From Pelobates cultripes (taxonomy: Eukaryota > Chordata > Amphibia > Anura > Pelobatidae): a DNA stretch of 64,000 nucleotides. This document shows positions 60,220 through 64,000 of this stretch, piece by piece. Numbering within the stretch: position 1 is the first letter of the stretch; the number at the start of each line of letters is the position of its first letter. The notes under the pieces are model-generated. The model saw nothing but the letters and a program-made list of their open reading frames with translations, was not told where the DNA came from and ran no database searches. The DNA lies in contig OW240920.1 in the NCBI GenBank assembly GCA_933207985.1, positions 129,398,670 to 129,462,669 on the forward strand, read 5' to 3'. The translations under genes were made by a program, and so were the position numbers.

Positions 60220-60434
60220 ACACAGAAAAAGGATAGGGGGCACTCCCGGGACCTGCATTTTGCATGAAAGGTGCTGCCGCAGTGACCAAGTTTCATACAT
60301 AAGAGAATAAATAGTTGCAGCGCACTCAGACTACAAAAAAATATAATACAAAGAAGGCTACTAAAATGCCTATCTGAGAATAAATATGGGGATTTAGTTC
60401 CACCATATGGCCATATGTTGTTAAGCCCACCACG
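60220..60434. mobile_element. 215-bp insertion with 14-bp direct repeats
   Basis: Flanked by the exact duplication ggggaggagaaggt at 60206-60219 and 60435-60448. No inverted termini, so a retroposed origin (LINE fragment or SINE) is more likely than a DNA transposon. No tRNA-like promoter boxes were recognised. Confidence 0.65.
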
Positions 60435-60749
60435 GGGGAGGAGAAGGTGTCTTGAAGCTAAAAAAAGGTGAGTATTTTTTTAGGATAATATTTTATAATT
60501 TTTTTATTGCAAACACAGGCGGGGAGGGGAACATATATATCTAGAGACAAGGACACGGAAGATAGGGCCACTCGTTTTCTGCAATTATTACTTCCTCTTT
60601 TTATTTTTTATATAGTCCCTTACACTTTCACTGAGACCAATACCCTACTTTACACCTTAATTTCATATTTGTGGAAAAACTTTTAAAATTATTTAATATT
60701 TTTTTTAAATATATGTCTAATTTTTTTTATCTATTGGCCCTGCAACCAG

Positions 60750-60866
60750 GTGTCCGCCGCCATGTGGAGCGGCACTGGCCCGCGCAGAATAAGCGTGCGG
60801 GGGGGGCCCACGGATCAATTTTCGCACCAGGGCCCCATGGATCTTGTCTATGCCACTGCAAGTGGT
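60750..60866 (-). repeat. hAT-like terminus fragment
   Basis: Read in reverse it begins CAGTGGCATAGACAAGATCC then ATGGGGCCCTGGTGCGAAA, like the termini at 3700 and 31172. The other end was not found. Confidence 0.55.
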
Positions 60867-60938
60867 CCAGTTTTTATGTATGAGTGGGTGTCTCACTTTA
60901 AGTGAATGAGTTTATTCTATGGTATCATATGAAGGCTA

Positions 60939-61082
<144 letters not shown>

Positions 61083-62163
61083 TCAGACAAAAAAGAAACA
61101 AATTGATTGGGATGTTCTCTTAATTATTAGCCATTATTTCATTTAACTCACAACTCTTCATTCACCTCTAGCCCCTTCTAGGTAGGACCACTCATTTTCT
61201 ATAAGTATACCATCCTATTTTTTTAAGATAGTCCCTTCCACTTTTAATGAGAACAATACCTTACCATAGGCCTTAATTTTATCTTTGTGAATTTAAAAAA
61301 AAAAAAAATTATTTAACCTCTTAGTGACCAGACCGTTTTTTTATTTTCTTACCGTTAAGGACCAGGGCTGTTTTTACATTTCTGCAGTGTTTGTGTTTAG
61401 CTGTAATTTTCCTCTTACTCATTTCCTGTATCCACACATATTATATACAGTTTTTATCGCCATTAAATGGTCTTTATAATGATATTTTCATCATATCATA
61501 TGATTAACTATAAAAAAATTATAAAATATGATGAAAAAATTTAAACACACTTTTTCTAAATTTGACCCCCAAAATCTGTTACACATCTACAACCGCCAAA
61601 AAAACACCCATGCTAAATAGTTTCTAAATTTTGTCCTGAGTTTAGAAATACCCAATGTTAACATGTTCCTAACTTTTTTTTTGCAAGTTATAGGGCTATA
61701 AGTACAAGTAGGACATTGCTGTTTCAAAATATATAAATTTAAAAATGTATCAATAGTGACATTGTAACACTGTTATCTGTCATAAATCTCCGAATCACAC
61801 CTCACATGTACATATATATTTTTTTTAAAGTAGACAACCAGGGTATTCAATATGGGGTATGTGCAGTCTTTTTTTAGTAGCCACTTAGTCACAAACACTG
61901 GCCAAAGATACCATTTATTTTTGTTTGTGTATTAAAAATGCAAAAAACAATTATGAATGATAACTTTTGTAATACCTTGGGTTCCCTACTTTTGCAAATG
62001 GTATGCCATCATGGGAGTAATTCTCATTCCTGGGCTACCATACGCTCAAAGGCAACATAGCCAATCAGGCAAATTTCAATGTCATATAACGGAAAATCAA
62101 GCCTTATATTTGACTCTGTAACTTTCAAAACCACAAAAACAAAGTACTGTTATACTTGGGGGA

Positions 62164-62318
62164 CTTCGCTAAACACAAATATTAGTGTTTCAAAACAGTA
62201 AAACGTATCACAACAATGATATCATCAGTGAAAGTGCAGTTTGTATGTGAAAAATGCAAACATCATCACAGTGATATGTTTTACTGTTTTGAAACACTAA
62301 CATTTGTATTCAGTGAAG
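62164..62318. repeat. Hairpin with 47-bp arms
   Basis: Arm agtgtttcaaaacagtaaaa and complement ttttactgttttgaaacact, extending to cttcgct/agtgaag, with a loop of about 60 bases. It sits in an AT-rich repeat that also has ttaccgttaaggaccagg near 61350. Confidence 0.8.
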
Positions 62319-62697
62319 TCTCCAGAGTAAAACTGTAACCCCCATGTACAGGTTTTAGGGTGTCATGGAAAGTTACAGGGTTAAATACGGAATCTGATGG
62401 CGCTATATAAATAATAATAATAATAAATACAGTGCTAGCAAATTAAATTCTCTGGACTTTCGGCCTGTCAGGGTTGTCAGATAGGTCCCTCAAATTGCAA
62501 TCAATAAAATTACTTAATTATGTATAAATATTACATAAATAAGCACGTAGAATTTAAATATATATATACATATTTATATATTTGAAATCTACGTGTATAT
62601 TTATGAAATTATTTATGTAAATATGTATATGGATATATATATTTTTATTTATATATACATATATATATAATTTCATTCCAAGTGTATTTTGATATTA

Positions 62698-62698
<1 letters not shown>

Positions 62699-62729
<31 letters not shown>

Positions 62730-62745
62730 TTATTATTATTATAAC
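62699..62745. repeat. TA microsatellite with TTA tail
   Basis: A run of TA units followed by ttattattattat. Confidence 0.95.
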
Positions 62746-63494
62746 CTCCTCGCCTTACCCCCCCCAGTCCCCGTTTATAATCCTCAGAGAAAACGGCTGC
62801 TATCACTGACCCAGGAGTCAGAGAAGGGGGACATAGGCCTCTCTAATCCGCTCCTAGTTCAACTACCCTGGTTAAACCTAATGTTTAAAGAGGCGACCGT
62901 TGCGCCCTGACCCATATGCAATACGAACACACGCACCTTGTATCACTTAAGCAGGAGCTGCACGCTAGACATCTAACTGTAAACAACTTGTAATAGTCGC
63001 CTTATAACATAAAACGTGCCGTGTTATTGATGCCATCCACAATATACCTTTGTTTGAAAGTGTCATGTGGTAACACATCCGGGTTTGGCACGCCGCTGGG
63101 CAGAGCCGGACCCCGCCCCCCTCTGACACAGCTCTGACGGTATTTAGGGAGACCGTGCCAGAGAGAGGGTGCTTGGTGATACTGGGAACTACTTCCGCCA
63201 GATTTACCTCTTCACAGTCTCTGGCAATGTGGGTCCTACTTCCGAATATGCACGCCGGCTCCTGGGACACGCCGGCTCTACAAACTCTGAAGTCGTCCTA
63301 GCCTTCTGGACTAATACAAGTATTCTTCATGTCATAGAGGATTACTGGAGAACAGAAACTCACTCACTTTACAAGTGGACCATATCTCTGAACTATTAGA
63401 GGACTACTCACATTAACCTTAAGTATATCTTTCAGCTATTTGTCTACAATATCATTTAATAATGAACTAATGCTTGCTTACTCAAATCTTCACT

Positions 63495-63663
63495 GCTTCA
63501 AGCTACTAATTATATGGAGGACAACTCCCATCATGCTTATTAACTATGAACTGTTTCTTGCTTTGCAAATACACTCAGTGCTTCAAGCTACTAATTATAT
63601 GGAGGACAACTCCCATCATGCTTATTAACTATGAACTGTTCCTGCTTTGCAAATATTCTCAGC
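63495..63663. repeat. 85-bp tandem duplication
   Basis: Copy 1 (63495-63579) and copy 2 (63580-63663) both read gcttcaagctactaattata, tggaggacaactcccatcat, taactatgaactgttYctt and differ at only a few bases. Confidence 0.92.
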
Positions 63664-64000
63664 TACTTGCTTAAAGTTACTATTGAAGATTATTCTCATT
63701 AACCTGAAGAATGTTACTTAATGCATCTCTGAGGAAATACTTATTAATGAACTTTGTGTTGTTGATTACTTGCAGTTCCTCTTATTGAATTATTGCCTAA
63801 ATGCAATTCATTTAAGTTTAACACTTATTAAAACTTCGTTTGAACCAAGTTCCCAGCAATTCTCTCTTTTCTTAAAGCTACAGTATTGATACTTAAAAGA
63901 TTCTCCGGTTCTTCACTATTGTAATAAGGGAGTTTTATAAGCTGCAGTTGAGTTCCAATCCAAATCACCCAAGTAGCGTAACAGAAAGAAACTACTTGCA

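Overview
This is a vertebrate nuclear genomic window, most likely from a frog. It is intron-rich and repeat-dense, with many TTAA-flanked T2/Kolobok-type MITEs of the kind known from Xenopus and other anurans. The species assignment is an inference from repeat content; the gene itself is unambiguous.

The one protein-coding gene I can support lies on the minus strand and spans almost the whole window. It is a plasma-membrane Ca2+-ATPase (PMCA), best matched to ATP2B3. Thirteen consecutive coding exons, all with GT-AG borders and compatible phases, run from 61075 down to 1. They total 2146 coding bases, about 715 codons. They encode the end of the actuator domain (TGES), the phospholipid-sensitive linker with the optional 42-nt splice-site-A exon, M3-M4 (PEGLP), the phosphorylation and nucleotide-binding domains (DKTGT, KGAS, TGDN, TGDGTND), M5 and most of M6. 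The N-terminal exons lie beyond 64000 and the C-terminal, calmodulin-binding exons lie before base 1. No frameshift or in-frame stop was seen in any exon.

The rest is intronic and mostly transposon-derived. I found five hAT-like elements with perfect 8-bp target-site duplications (3700-5009, 16622-18889, 21841-23531, 31192-33972, 39066-40113). There are two solo LTRs with 5-bp duplications (13579-14522; 16366-19885, the latter split by a hAT) and a probable third (36870-37925). A roughly 5.2-kb DIRS-like element (42436-47635) shows inverted terminal repeats and an internal complementary region. Two LINE copies have target duplications (11811-12917; 53770-55198). TTAA-flanked MITEs, several fold-back palindromes, minisatellites and long microsatellites (CA, GATA, CT/AT) make up much of the remainder.

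Several insertions are nested with readable order: MITE in MITE (5703-6339), T2 MITE in hAT with the matching empty site present in a second hAT copy, hAT in solo LTR, LINE in fold-back, and hAT between the arms of an inverted repeat. A 100-base N gap sits at 16771-16870. I saw no tRNA, rRNA, CRISPR or bacterial-type feature, and no promoter of the gene is within the window.
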